Source: Heterodera schachtii
Taxonomy: Eukaryota > Nematoda > Chromadorea > Rhabditida > Heteroderidae
Assembly: GCA_023374025.1 (NCBI GenBank)
Contig: SIJG01000046.1
Span: forward strand, 150,707-214,706
Reading direction: 5' to 3'
Length of the DNA: 64,000 nucleotides
Shown: positions 1 to 11,180 of the stretch, piece by piece
How positions within the stretch are numbered: the stretch's first letter is position 1
Layout of the letters: each line of letters starts with the position of its first letter
Made by a program: the position numbers and the translations under genes
The notes under the pieces: model-generated
What the model saw: only the letters and a program-made list of their open reading frames with translations
Told to the model about the DNA's origin: nothing
Databases searched by the model: none

Positions 1-44
1 CCCCCCCCCCCCCTCCCAGCTCGCGCCCCCTCCCCACTCCCAAG

Positions 45-233
45 ACTCGCGTCCCTCCCCACAGAGCATCGCCGCGAAAATTCAAATTTTAATTTATTTT
101 ATTTAAATAGCAACATTTAAATTTAAAAAAAACCAAATAACAATTAAATAAGCCTTACACCCTACGGCCCAACCCCCAGCAAGCGTCCCTCCAACCACAG
201 AGTATCGGCGCGAAAATTCAAATTTGAATTTAG
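45..233. repeat. two-copy direct repeat near window start
   Basis: A roughly 55-bp sequence occurs at about 45-100 and again at about 180-233. Both copies contain GCGTCCCTCC, then CACAGAG(C/T)ATCG(C/G)CGCGAAAATTCAAATTT and continue into A/T-rich DNA, about 130 bp apart. The window opens with a run of 13 C. No gene is visible in 1-350. Confidence 0.6.
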
Positions 234-605
234 CGCCAAAAGGGGCGACAAAAGTACACGGGTCACTACTGGCGAAAAAGTTCCAAATTTAGGGTGTAAT
301 TTTTTAAATAGCTATTTTTAATTTGAAAACAATTTAAAATTAAGGAAAAAGATTTTATTCACTGATTGCAGTTACAAAATATTTTCTTAGCAAATAATGA
401 TGATCCATTCTAACAAATCCAATTAGGTAATCCAGAAATTGACAAAATGTGAAATATGCGTCAAAATCCAAAAACACACTAATGACCTCCCTAATTTGGC
501 ACCAAAAGTGCCATATTTGTTTGTCTTTTGTTTTTCTCCTTTTTGCCATCCCTTCACTTTTATTCGTTTTTCATATCAGCTGACCGAAGAATGAGTTCAA
601 AAAAG

Positions 606-735
606 CTAGAGAAATTCTCTTATTCGGGGATTTTCAGTTTTTAATGGACAAATTAAATTGCACATTTTGACAACGGCATTTATGCCGTCGTCCACCTGCT
701 GCTGAATATCTCTGCTGAGTGGCGCCGTTCCTCCC
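606..735 (-). CDS. putative 3' coding exon, product unknown
   Basis: The minus strand reads GTAPLSRDIQQQVDDGINAV and continues VKMCNLICPL to a TAG stop at 608-606, with protein-like composition in a noncoding AT-rich neighbourhood. A possible acceptor (GGGGAG) lies just upstream but is weak. Further down the same strand (549-355) a 64-codon ORF rich in aromatic residues starts at an ATG, and may be chance or a separate exon. I recognise no family. The call rests on composition alone, so confidence is low. Confidence 0.3.
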
Positions 736-1325
736 CGCCCCCGGCGCCCACCAAAAAAATATTTGTAATGCAATTAAATTTGCCACATTAATTTCTGTCC
801 TTTTTATAACACTTTTCCCCGCCTTTTCTGAATCCAATTTTCTGTTATCAGTACATATGCCAATTTTCTAACTCAATTACGAATATCATCAAAAACAACA
901 ACAACAACAGCAGCAAAAACAAGAAGTTCCCACAAAAAAAAAGAATAAAAATCCAAAAATAAAACACAGAAAAATTAAAATATCGTCCTAAATTTTAAAA
1001 TTTGGTACTTTTTGGTAGCAATTATATAAAACGGCTATTTTTGAGGATTTTTTCAAAAAATCAACAAATTTTCTCAAAAAGCAGCAGCAAAAATCAACAA
1101 ATCAGCATCTCACCAAATAATCAGCTTTGACCCTAGAAATGAGCAAAAGGCTTACAAAATCAGCAGAGTTGGGAGCCCTGTAGATACCCAAGGGATGGCA
1201 TAGAGACGAGAGAGAAAAAATATATTTAAACGGAAAAACAACAAATCAGAGTAAAAATCAGATCACTCTTATTGATCACAATAATTCAAAATGATCGACC
1301 ATTTCTCAAATGCATTAAATCACTT

Positions 1326-1698
1326 TCACATAATTGGACACCATTTGCGACGTGGAGACAAAGGCCTAAAAATTCGGCACAATTTTTTAAACAAAATCAA
1401 ACAAATGCTTTTTTGTTGCTCACCCAATGCCAGCTTCGACGTAATAATGAAACTCGACAGTGTTCAATCGGTCCAAATTTTGGGCTGCCCATTGAACCGC
1501 CGCCATCTCCCCATTTTGGCACCGTTTCATTACCCATCGGTCTTCTTCCGCCCAATCATCTACGCTTGCTTTGATCAGTTTCAGCTTTTCCTTGGTCTGT
1601 TCGTTCGCTAATTCAAATGGCACAATTTGCGTTGACGGTTGATGGACAGTAAATTGAATTTGGTAGCTGACCGAAGAAATGGTGGCACAGAGAAATTG
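1326..1698 (-). pseudogene. F-box-like family gene, 3' two exons only
   Basis: Two exons can be read on the minus strand. Exon 1698-1424 follows an acceptor (TTGTTTAG), contains MPFELANEQTKEKLKL and RWVMKRCQNGEMAA, and ends before a GTGAGC donor. Exon 1365-1326 follows TTTTTAG, reads PLSPRRKWCPIM and stops at TGA. These match exons 3 and 4 of the full-length gene at 44955-46502 (MPFELVNERTREKL, RWVMKRCQNGQM, PLSPPA), with the same intron positions and phase. Exons 1 and 2 are not found upstream on this strand within the next kilobases, so this is a 5'-truncated copy. Its remaining frame is open, so truncation looks like the main lesion. The molecular role of the family is unknown to me. Confidence 0.7.
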
Positions 1699-1850
1699 CT
1701 AAACAAGGGAAAACGGACGGACATTAATTAAATGCAATCAAAATCAGCAGTTGGTTAACGAAAATATGGCTGCTAATGGCGGTTCGGGGGCCTCCCCCCC
1801 CTAAGGCTAATCAAGGGCAGGCACACGCGCCTGGCCCGTCTCGTTTTCAG

Positions 1851-1998
1851 GGAACCACAGGTGCAGATCGGTCCGGTTGGTCTTGTCGAAATGCCGTCGC
1901 TGGCAGCTCCAAATCCCGAAGCAGTGGCCCCGCCCTCGCCAGTGCCTCCAGCAGCGCAGGAAAATGAAGGGGCAGTTGCATCGACCCCATCTGCTTGA
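1851..1998 (+). CDS. putative terminal exon of a Pro/Ala-rich protein
   Basis: After a good acceptor (TCGTTTTCAG at 1841-1850) the plus strand reads EPQVQIGPVGLVEMPSLAAP and continues with a proline, alanine and glutamate-rich tail ending ...STPSA, then TGA at 1996-1998. The composition is that of real coding sequence, with few A/T-rich codons, in contrast to its surroundings. Another frame overlaps it from 1776 but is low complexity. No upstream exon could be linked to it. No family recognised. Confidence 0.35.
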
Positions 1999-2523
1999 GT
2001 CGTGCGGCGGGGGGAATCTGTCTACGACAGTATCAAAATGTTTGGCAAAATTTTTAGGATTAGCAAAAAATATTTTTTGGGGATTAATTTGGGCAGGGCA
2101 ATAATTTTGGCAAAATATTTCTCGGGGGATTAATTTGCTCATCTTTTGTCATTTTTTCTGGGCTATCATAAACATTGCTAATCTGGGCCAGGCCCACACA
2201 TTCCCTCCCTCTCAAATCCCACAGAAAAATGTATCAGCGAAATGACAAGAATTGTTCAATGTTTTGGCCCGCGACTCCGTCCCTCTGTTGCCCACCCCAG
2301 CTTGGCCCGACCGAATTGTTCAATGTTTTGGCCTGCGACTCCTTCCATCTGTTGTTCACCCCACGCTTGGCTCGGCCCACCAATCAACTCTTTCCGCCCA
2401 CCACAATCGCCCGCATACTGTGCCCCGCCCACCCCGATGGACGCTGTTATTTAAGAAGAATGTGCCAATGATTTTCCGTTCTTGCTTTTTCTTCTCCTCA
2501 CTTTTTTTGCTGATACCCACGAC

Positions 2524-3547
2524 TCAACAAACCATCGCTTTTCCTGTTTTTGCTCCAAAATAAACGAATTTTTTCCGAATTTCGTCAGCTTTTTTCTTGT
2601 GTGCTTTTCCATTGCTAATTTGGGACTCCGCGCAGCGGTTCCCATATTCCCTTGCCTTTCCTCGGGCTTTTTGCCTCCTTTTGTGCCTTTTCGCCTTTCG
2701 TTTGCTTTTCCTCAGGCTTTTCCCTTGGGCCCTTTTGCGCCCATTTGCCTCCCCTTTGCTCTTCCTCGGGTTTTCCCCATTTGTGGCCCTTTTGTGCCCA
2801 TTGCTTTTCCTCGGCATTTGTCCCTTGTGGCCCTTTTGCGCCCATTTCGCGTTCGTTGCTTCTTTTCCTCGGCCACTGTCCGCTTTTTGGCCCGTTGTGC
2901 CCCTTGTTTTTCTCGGCCATTTCCCATTTGTGGCCCTTTGCTTTCCCTTGGTGGTCCCTTTTTGGCTCACCCCATTTTTCTTTTTATGTGGCAACAAAAT
3001 CCCACTTTGTGTGCCACAAATGTGGTGCTGCTTCTGTTGCTATTGAGCAGCAGCATCGAATCGACCGTTGTCGGCGGAATGAAAATGCCCATTTTGTACA
3101 TTTTCTTTAGCATTAAAATTTCCAAAAATTTTCCGGACCCCATTGGACCATTATTTTTTGAAAATTTGACTCTAAAACGATCAAAAAACTGCTCTACTCA
3201 CTTTGGCAGAAATACGCTTGCGGGTTGACGCCCCAGAAGACTTCACGACTGAATTTTAAAAAATAACAATTAAATTTATGAAATCTTAATAAATATCATT
3301 AAAAATCGGACCATTGGTAACAGTGGACAGTGAGCAGAACGGGTTGAAGCAGAAACTGAAGAAACACAAAATTCATAATAAAAAAAGAAACGATTGTTAA
3401 TTAATTAGTCATTAAAATCACTTGATGGTCTTTGAGCTGAAACTTTTGCTTGGCTGCCGACGATGCCAACATTTTGAACATGGAAGTGCCGGTGCCGGAA
3501 TGCTTTGGGGTCGGCATCAAAAAAGTTGGGCACTTATCCAGCAACTT
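2524..3547 (-). CDS. putative multi-exon Lys/Arg-rich protein, product unknown
   Basis: A chain of minus-strand exons with matching phases is readable. Exon a, 3547-3422, lies between CCCCAACAG and a GTGAT donor and is exactly 42 codons (KLLDKCPTFLMPTPKHSGTG and on). A short exon b begins at 3355 after TTTCTTCAG. Exon c, 3248-3202, contains KSSGASTRKRISAK and ends at a consensus GTGAGT donor. Exon d begins at 3039 after CTCAATAG with QQKQHHICGTQSG, and its frame stays open through a Lys/Arg/Gly-rich repetitive stretch to a stop at 2524. The basic composition (KKKNG, PRKSNGHKRATNG) would suit a nucleic-acid-binding protein, but the repetitive part is open in every frame because of base composition, so its coding status is doubtful. 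Exons a and c are the best supported. No 5' end was found. Confidence 0.4.
2560..2960. repeat. A-depleted imperfect minisatellite
   Basis: About 400 bp built of degenerate units containing CTTTTCCTCGG, GGCCCTTTTG(C/T)GCCCATT and TTTGTGGCCC. The plus strand is nearly free of A. Since TAA, TAG and TGA, and their complements TTA, CTA and TCA, all need an A on the plus strand, long ORFs appear in all six frames here. They should not be counted as separate genes. Confidence 0.75.
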
Positions 3548-3898
3548 CTGTTGGGGAAAACGAATTTATGTAAAATTAAAATCAAAGGTAGCGATAAGAC
3601 ATGAGGGAGGGGGAGAGTGTGTAAAAAGGAGAGAGGGGCGAGGGTGGCGAGGGGAGAGAGTGAAAGAGAGAGAAAAAGAAAATCAATTCATAAAAGAAAG
3701 TGACAAAGTAAAAAACAACAACAAATTGTCCGACCATCACATTTAATTATGGGTACTTTATTGCTTTTTAATTGGTTTTTTTGTTTAGATTATGTCGTTA
3801 AATTCTTTTATTTATGTAAAAAGGGATTTAAAGATTATTATTTTAATTTCAATTACAGTATAAGTGAAAAATCATTTTCTAAATTTACTTTTTCATTA

Positions 3899-4520
3899 TT
3901 AATTAGTAGGGCTGTCAATTTTATGTAAATACATATATTTTTCCTGGCTTCTCAATGCTCTAAATAGCAGGAAAAACACTTTCTTTTTTGTGTTTGCGAA
4001 CAAAAGTTGGGACTTTTATTTACATATTTTTTACATATTTCGAGGTTTTATACATATTTTACATATTTCGGGATTTTATACATATTTTGTAAATATTTTG
4101 GACTTTTTCTTACATATTTTCATTTTTTTAACATATTTTGAGGATTTTTTACGGAAATTTTTGGAAATCCTCAAAAAAATCCAAAATTTCGGCAAATTTT
4201 TTGCACATATTTTCATATTTTTTTTCAAATATTTCGAGAAATTTTGAAAATTTATAGTGAAAAAATACCAATGAAAAATACCAAAAAAAGTAATTTTTAA
4301 AATACTAAAAATTATTCTAAGACTATTTACGTATTTTTATGGGGCATTTTAATGCCTATTTCATTCTTTAAGATGATTTTTTTCCAAAAAATAACCATTT
4401 AAAAAAAAATTTTATTTACATATTTGGGGTTTTTTGTACATATTTTGGGATTTTTCTTACATATTTATGTACATATTTGGACCACTTTTTGTACGTATTT
4501 TTGACAGCCCTATTAATTAG
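3899..4520. mobile_element. hAT-like non-autonomous element, TACATATTT-rich, with 8-bp TSD
   Basis: The element runs 3907-4512 (606 bp). It begins TAGGGCTGTCAA and ends TTGACAGCCCTA, and is flanked by a perfect 8-bp duplication TTAATTAG (3899-3906 and 4513-4520). Inside each end the motif TACATATTT is iterated many times. An 8-bp TSD and a TAGGG-type end are typical of the hAT superfamily (established knowledge). It has no transposase, so it would need one in trans. Truncated relatives lie at about 58020-58250 and 58920-59442, sharing the phrase GTTTGCGAACAAAA(G)TT in one or other orientation. Confidence 0.9.
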
Positions 4521-5022
4521 TTAAACAATTTACATTTTTTCTTTCATTAATTTATTAAAATAATTCCTTAATATTCCTTCACTAATTATTATTTGATTTT
4601 TCTGCATATATTCACTAATTCTTGCGACCAATGGATGCCATTTGTCCCTCCCTAACAAATAAGTTCACGCCGATTGTCAGTTGGAAAAAATTCTTTGTTC
4701 CCGAATCGCATACTGTATCTCCTCTCTGCAAATTATTTAACTTATTTATTAATTAATTTTTATGTATATTTTTTTATTCATTTCCTTTATATTCTTTCCA
4801 AATTATTAATTAAATGATCGCTTCGATATCCTTGCTAAAACATCAGGCAAAATTTTTTTGATATTTTATAGTAGAATAAGCCCAATACGGAGATTATTAT
4901 TATTTTAAATTAAATATTTTTTCATAACTATATTAAACATAAAATTTAATTTATATAATTTTCTATAAATTTTGCTTGGTTTTATAATAATTTCGAGCTA
5001 TTCCGACGAGTATTATTTAAAG
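4521..5022. other. AT-rich spacer, no feature seen
   Basis: Very AT-rich sequence between two transposons. No ORF, exon or RNA gene could be supported. The 3748-3898 stretch before the preceding element is the same. Confidence 0.6.
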
Positions 5023-6220
5023 TAGAGATCGGATCGGTCGGTTTTTTTTCGGTTTTTTCGGTATTTTTCGGTATTCGGTTTCGGTTTTTGACCGAAAAAA
5101 ACCGACCGAGAAATTTTTGAGTTTTTCGGGTTTTTTCGGTTTTTATACCGAAACCGACCGACCGAAATAATCAAAAAACCGAAAAAACCGATCGACTTTT
5201 TTCAAAAACCGAAAAAAAACCGGCTGGCGATTTGAAGCGACATAACCCGTTAATAACAATTTTTGGCATAATATACTGTTTGAAATTCGATGGTTTTTGA
5301 TTAAGTTTTCGGACTTTTGAAAAGTTTATCACTAATTTTGATTTCTTTTTTTAATTTATTGATATAAAACATTACAGCAATAGTCAACATGCCCTCTGGA
5401 AGTGTGATTTGGCAAATCGGGCTTTATAAAAAAAGCAACAACAATGATTTCGAGTAGAGACCGGAAATTTCAAATTTGCGGATCCCGCTGCGGGATTGGA
5501 ATCCAAAATTTTTTGCGGGACGGGATCCCGCGGGATTAATCCCTCAAATCCCGCATTTAAAATTTGCGGGATCCCGCGCGGGATTGCGAAATTTTGAAAA
5601 TTTAAAAAAAAATCAATTAAATTTCAAAAATTTTCAAAAAAGAAAAAACCTGATATTTTGGAAAATTAATTTTTAGGAGCTGGCGGGATGCATTAAAAGG
5701 GGCGACTAGGATTTTCCGATGGATCAGATGGTAAAAAGAGATTGGGAATGAAATCTATTAATGGTCCCTAAATTTGACTATTTTTTTCAAAACCGCTTTT
5801 TTCCGGCGCAATTTTTTCAAAAAACTAGAAAAAATGGGTCTGGCGGTGACGATAGGCGCCGCCGGAAATTTTTTTTTTTTGAAAACTTTGTCAATTTCTT
5901 AACTGATTTTGTCCAAAAATGAAAAAAAGTCGTACTTTTTGACTCATTTCTTCCGATGGTCTACAGAATGGAAAAATCAAAGGTCCAAAGTGAACTGGAC
6001 GAATGCTCAAAAAGTGCTTTTACGTCGGATATTTGGTCGGACACTTCAAACGCATTCAAAAACATTTTACTGTTAATAAGAATGGTTTATTGCTTTTTTG
6101 CGAAAAAAAATTAAAATAAAATGAAAAAAACTGAAATATACCGAAAATTTTTCTTCGGTTTTTTTCGGTTTCTGGTTTTTATACCGAAACTGACCGACCG
6201 ACCCTCTTGTCCGGTCTCTA
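5023..6220. mobile_element. DNA transposon remnant(s) with ACCGAAAAA-type ends
   Basis: The left part starts TAGAGATCGGATCGGTCGG and is followed by many CGGTTTTT / ACCGAAAAA units. The right part ends CCGACCGACC...CCGGTCTCTA with the same units inverted. Between them is a second sequence (from about 5454, TAGAGACCGGAAATTT) rich in GCGGGATCCCG, and at 5842-5866 a copy of the shared GC-rich palindrome (GGCGGTGACGATAGGCGCCG). I could not find matching target-site duplications, so this may be two nested or recombined elements. A relative of the GGGATCCCG part occurs at 30813-30945. Confidence 0.65.
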
Positions 6221-9200
6221 GTATATATATGCATTTTTCTGAGTTACAGTTCGGGTGGTTCCCTTGTAGCTTAGGGCTAAGCCTAGGCTCAAGCCTAAGC
6301 TTAATCCGAGAGCTTATGCTTATTCTAACCCTATAAAAAACGTTAATTGTACGAAACGCCTTTTTTGGCATTATGTTTTTCTAAATTTGTTTTTTTAAAT
6401 CTTTTCATTAATTCTATAATAGAAAATAATTTATTTGGATTATTCCTTAGATTTAATTAAAAAAATATTTATTATTCTTTGTAAAAAGTTAATTCGCGTG
6501 GATAGGGGTAATAAAGTCTTAACATTGTAAAAGCTGAAGTCGACTTTTTGTTCGATCCCCAGTTTGATTGATCTAATTTTGATAATAATTTTATGTTATT
6601 TATTCGTGATTTATTGACTATTTTTTTTTAATTCTGATCAAAAATTTGAATTAATAGAATTTTTAAGCATTAAATTTATTTTATATTTAAATCATTGTAA
6701 AATTCTATATTTCAAATTTTTATCATCAATTTAAGAAATTTATATAATTATAAATAAATATTTATGAATAAATATAATAGAATTAATATTATTAAGGTAA
6801 AAACACTATTAATTCTTTATTTTATTTCATTTTAGCATCATTTATTTTATTATTTATTCTTTTACGATTTATTTTTATGAGTGTTATTTTTATGCATTTC
6901 ATTCAATTAATTAACATTTTTTTATATATTTTTTTTCTCATTGCTTTTCATTTGGTGGCCTCACCTTTCGTTATCGAAAAATTTTAGAGATAGAAAAAAA
7001 AACACCAAAATATAATATTTGGAAAATGAAATCCAAAATTAGATTTTAAACACCAAAGAAATGATTAAAAGTGAGTTTTTAGTTATTGAATTTTCATTTT
7101 TTCCATTAGAAACATTATTTTCATTCTTCATTTTTTATTTCATTTTTAACTCTTTATTATTTTTAATTTATAAATTTTTCTTCTCTAAATAAAATAAAAA
7201 AGATTTACTTTAGCTTTTATTGTTAATTTTTTGTTTTTGAATATAATGTTTTGTTTTATTAATAAATCTTGACAAATTGTCTTCTTTTTACCCAAATCGT
7301 TTTGCCAATTTTTAAAAAATCATTATTTTAATGAGATGATAAATTCATGACGATAAGTATAATATTTTAGTAATTTTTTTGCAAATTAATATAATAATAT
7401 AATTCTTTTTTATATATATTTTTTCGTTTGTTTCAATAATTTTGTCATGCTAATGAAATATATGAACGATTATTATATTCGACTCCATCCTTGTATTAGT
7501 TTAAACGTTTGAAATCTTTATGGCCTTCCTTTATAATCAGTGATGGATAATTAGCCATTTATAATAATTTTAATAAACTCTATTAATTATTAAACAAATA
7601 AAACTTGTAAATAAATATTTTATTTTTATTTTACGCCTTGCTTCCGGTAAATTGGACTCCTGAAAACTTTGGACTCTAATAGATTTATATATTATCAAGT
7701 TAAAAATCGCAAATTAATTCAAATATGAAATTTATCTCTGTAATAGATCAAAAAATATAAAAGATTTATTTAAAAAATTGATTAATTTGTCACAATAGCA
7801 ATAAAATTTTAATTACTAAATAAATTAATACATTTGCTTTTATTTATTTTGTTATTAATAAAAAAATTTTCATTTTTGTCTTCCCTATTTTTTTTTAATT
7901 ACGATTACACTTATTATATTTATTAATCAAATTTATTAGCTATTTCTCACTTGACTATTTACGCCTGCGAGTGGCGTTGTTGTCCAGCCTCATGATTTTT
8001 ATTGCTTAATGTTTTATAATTAATTGCTCTAATTTATTATTCATTGCCTTTTTTCGTAAATATAATATAATTTAATTTGAGAAGACTTTCTGTGTTGATT
8101 TCGTAATTCATTTCATGAATAAGTCTTTTTACTATTTTTTAATTCTTATACAAAATTATTTTAACAAAAGTCTTTTTCAAACTTTTAATTTTCTTTTGTA
8201 ATTTTTGAAAAGCAATAAGATTGATGGTTTTTTTTTTGAGTTTTTGGTATTTTTTTCACCTTTTTCATATTCTTGAAATGATCATAACCTTCCAAACTTT
8301 AAATTTTAACTTTTTCCAATAAATAACATCATTATTAACTGCTAACATCTCATTTGAATACTCAATTTTTTTTAAATTTGTCATTTTTTGTGGCAAAACA
8401 TACAGAAAAGTGTTGATGATCAGCGAAAAGCCTCTTTTTTTTCTCCCGTGCATTAAAATTTTTTATGTTTCTTTTTAGCAAAATAAAATTAGAAAGTATT
8501 AAGAATTTGATAATTCTGTATAAAGGAAAATTGTAATTGCAAAAAAAAAAAATTGGTTTTAAAAGTTTTATGCTTTTGCCTCACCAAATTAAATGATTTA
8601 AACATTTTTACTAAAATTAACAAGGGGACGACTAACTTAACCTGCTGATTTGGTGAGTAAATGCCTTTCTATGCACAATCCACTTGACACTTCATGACAT
8701 CGGCATTTTGCTATTTTAAGGATGTCCGTAAAATCAAAGACCAATTTTAATGCAATTTCACTTAAATTTATTATTTGATAACTTTGTTTCTTATTTTATT
8801 TATACAAAAGGTTTTTAAGTTTTTGATTTTGGTTTTGTTAGTGTTTTCATTTGTGTTGTATTTTTAAACAAGCTTTTTTGAACGATTTAATTGCTTGTTT
8901 ATTGTATAAATATTAATTATTAACTATTTAATTTCGTTATTGGATTTAAGTTGTTTTATAAATTTTTTTTTTCATTATTTTTAATTCATTCTCATGTACT
9001 TTTGCCCTCAAATCTGAAAAATACTTTAAAAACCAAATTAATTTATATTTATTAATCTTTTTTATTAGTATTTTCCTTCGTTTTGAAAAAAATTATTTTA
9101 AAATTATTAAGATTAATTCAAATTAATTTTCACATAATATTATTCTGTTTTCTATTTTTTAACAATATTTTTTTCTCCGTTTTATATTCAATTGCCCACC

Positions 9201-10145
9201 TCTCTCGTAACATAATGTGTAAATTCAATTAATTTACTAAATTATAAATTTGAGACAATAATTTTGTGTGATTTTTATTAGGTTTAGCTCAAACGCTAAT
9301 TTGAATATTTTGTATTGGAAAAAATCCGAACACATAAACATTTTTATGGCTGTTATGATTAAAAATTATTTTAAGTTCATTAATATATTCAGATTTTAAT
9401 ATTGGTAATTTATTTTTATAAATTGATATATGGCCTATTTTTTTCCTTTATTTAATCACGGCGATTCGCTTGTTGTTTTTAATGTATGTAGAACATCAGG
9501 ATGCTTAAAGTTTTATTTATTCAAATAATTCTGAATATGATTATTCATTTTAATGAGGATTAATTGTTAATTAATAGGTCAAATTTAATTAGAAATAATA
9601 CTCTGTTTTGCCTTAAGGTTGGTTTGAAAAATTTGCTATTCCACTTTCACTCTATGAGTCGTAGACCATTTGGCCAGTGATGAAGTGCCTACGCACTTAA
9701 CATAAACAACAGGAACATCATTTGTTACTGTATTGGCGCTAACTCAAATAAATAATAAAAATCCATCATATCGAACACACTCATTATTGTAAATAAAATA
9801 CAAAAAGCACCGATTTAAAAGTTTTTAACCTTTCTTTTATTAATTAAATAATACAAAATGCATTTAAACAAATTTAAACAAAAAATACAACTTATAAAAA
9901 TTTAAATGAGTTTATTTTGATAATATCGATGCCGTGAATGGGATAAATTTTCTAGTCAAATCGTGCCAAATTAAGAGAAACTAAAAATAAATCCGATAAA
10001 AAATAAATGAAGTAATAAATATAATTTTTGCCTGTACCTGTACCTGGATTCAGGAAAAATACAGGCCTGGATCCAGGTCAGCAGGTCGAGCTCCAATTTT
10101 TATTTTTATTACATATTTTACTTTAATTAATATTTTTTGATTGTA
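6221..10145. other. AT-rich gene desert
   Basis: Nearly 4 kb of A/T-dominated sequence with no supportable gene. At 6255-6310 there is a cluster of palindromic AAGCCTAGGCT / AAGCCTAAGCTT words. A remnant at about 10030-10095 (CTGTACCTGGATTCAGG, then CTGGATCCAGGTCAGCAGG) resembles the end of a further transposon family with no partner end seen. Confidence 0.6.
7795..7990 (+). repeat. diverged about 200-bp AT-rich repeat, copy 1 of 3
   Basis: Begins with AGCAATAAAATTTTAATTA and ends with (A/T)TTCTCACTTGA followed by a short GC-richer tail. Related copies lie at 11640-11845 and 13795-14020 in the same orientation, each with the same opening phrase and the same ending. Strong divergence between copies suggests an old interspersed repeat. 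Confidence 0.5.
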
Positions 10146-11180
10146 ATGCATAGTAGAGTTGGTCGGGACCGGGACCGGGATCGGGACCGGGACGGGAATT
10201 CCCGGTTTTTTCAGGTCCCGGTCCCGGTCCCGATCCCGCTTTTTGGAAAAACAGAAATCCCGGTCCCGGTTTTGCCAGTCCCGGTCCCGGCGGGACTAAA
10301 TAAGCACTGGTAAGAATGGGGGTCTGGGTGAGAAAAGAGAGGGAATTGGTGAAGAATGAGAAATTTTTGAGAAAAAAATTAATTATTTATTTTCATTTAT
10401 TGCCTTTGTTCACGTCGTTATGTGGCCTAGTGGCTAAACCTTCTGACTTTCATTATTTGTCTCTTGGGTTCAATTCCTCGATGGAAAAGAAACTTTTTTA
10501 TATTTTCTTTACCATTATTTTTATTGAATTTAATTAATAAAAATATTTCAACTTAAAAATTATTATTTTTTTCATTTTTAACAGCCTAAAACCCCACAAA
10601 TTAATCAAATATTTGGTCATTTTTTGACAAATTCAGTTAACAAATCGCACTCAAATTTTCAAAAATTTTCCTGCGGTGCCTATCGGCACCGCCGGACCCC
10701 CCCCCCCCCCCAATGTTCCAAAAAGTTTTTTGAAAAAACATTGCCACTAAAACAGTGATTTAAAAATTTTAAGTGATTGTTAATTTGTTAAAAAAATCCA
10801 GAATTTTGGGACTCAGAAAATTCCAAGACGCCCGCCCCCCCCCCCCCCCCCGAACTAAAAATTTTTAAAAATTTCCAATGAATAATGGAAAAATTCTTCG
10901 AATCCCTTCCCCAAACGAAAATGTAAAAAATTTTATGCGTATATTTTTGAAGGTAGGCAATTTTCGTAACAAAGTGCACTCAAATTTTCAAATTTTTTTC
11001 AAAAAAATTTTCTCTTGGAAAAATTCCCGGTTGGTCCCGGTCCCGGCTTTTCTCGCAGTCCCGATCCCGGTCCCGGTCAAAAAACTTGGTCCCGGTCCCG
11101 GTCCCGACTTTTCTGGTCCCGGCAAGTCCCGGTCCCGTTTTTTGTCAAATTTCCCGGTCCCGACCAACTCTAATGCATAG
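10146..11180. mobile_element. hAT-like non-autonomous element, GGTCCCG-rich, with 8-bp TSD
   Basis: The element runs 10154-11172 (1,019 bp). It starts TAGAGTTGGTCGGGACCGGG and ends with the inverse, CCCGACCAACTCTA, flanked by a perfect TSD ATGCATAG (10146-10153, 11173-11180). GGGACC / GGTCCC is iterated at both ends. Inside are a tRNA-like stretch (about 10424-10480, GGCCTAGTGGCTAAACC with GGGTTCAATTCC), the shared GC-rich palindrome (about 10674-10697), and two C runs of 15 and 17. Fragments of the same family appear at 20870-20890, 39915-40030, 51300-51432 and about 60115-60230. Confidence 0.9.

Noticed and set aside
2482..3228. Long plus-strand ORF, including a signal-peptide-like start at 2985 (MWQQNPTLCATNVVLLLLLL)
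   Set aside because: It lies in or beside the A-depleted region that opens all frames, and overlaps minus-strand exons with consistent splice sites and phases. No downstream mature domain could be read.
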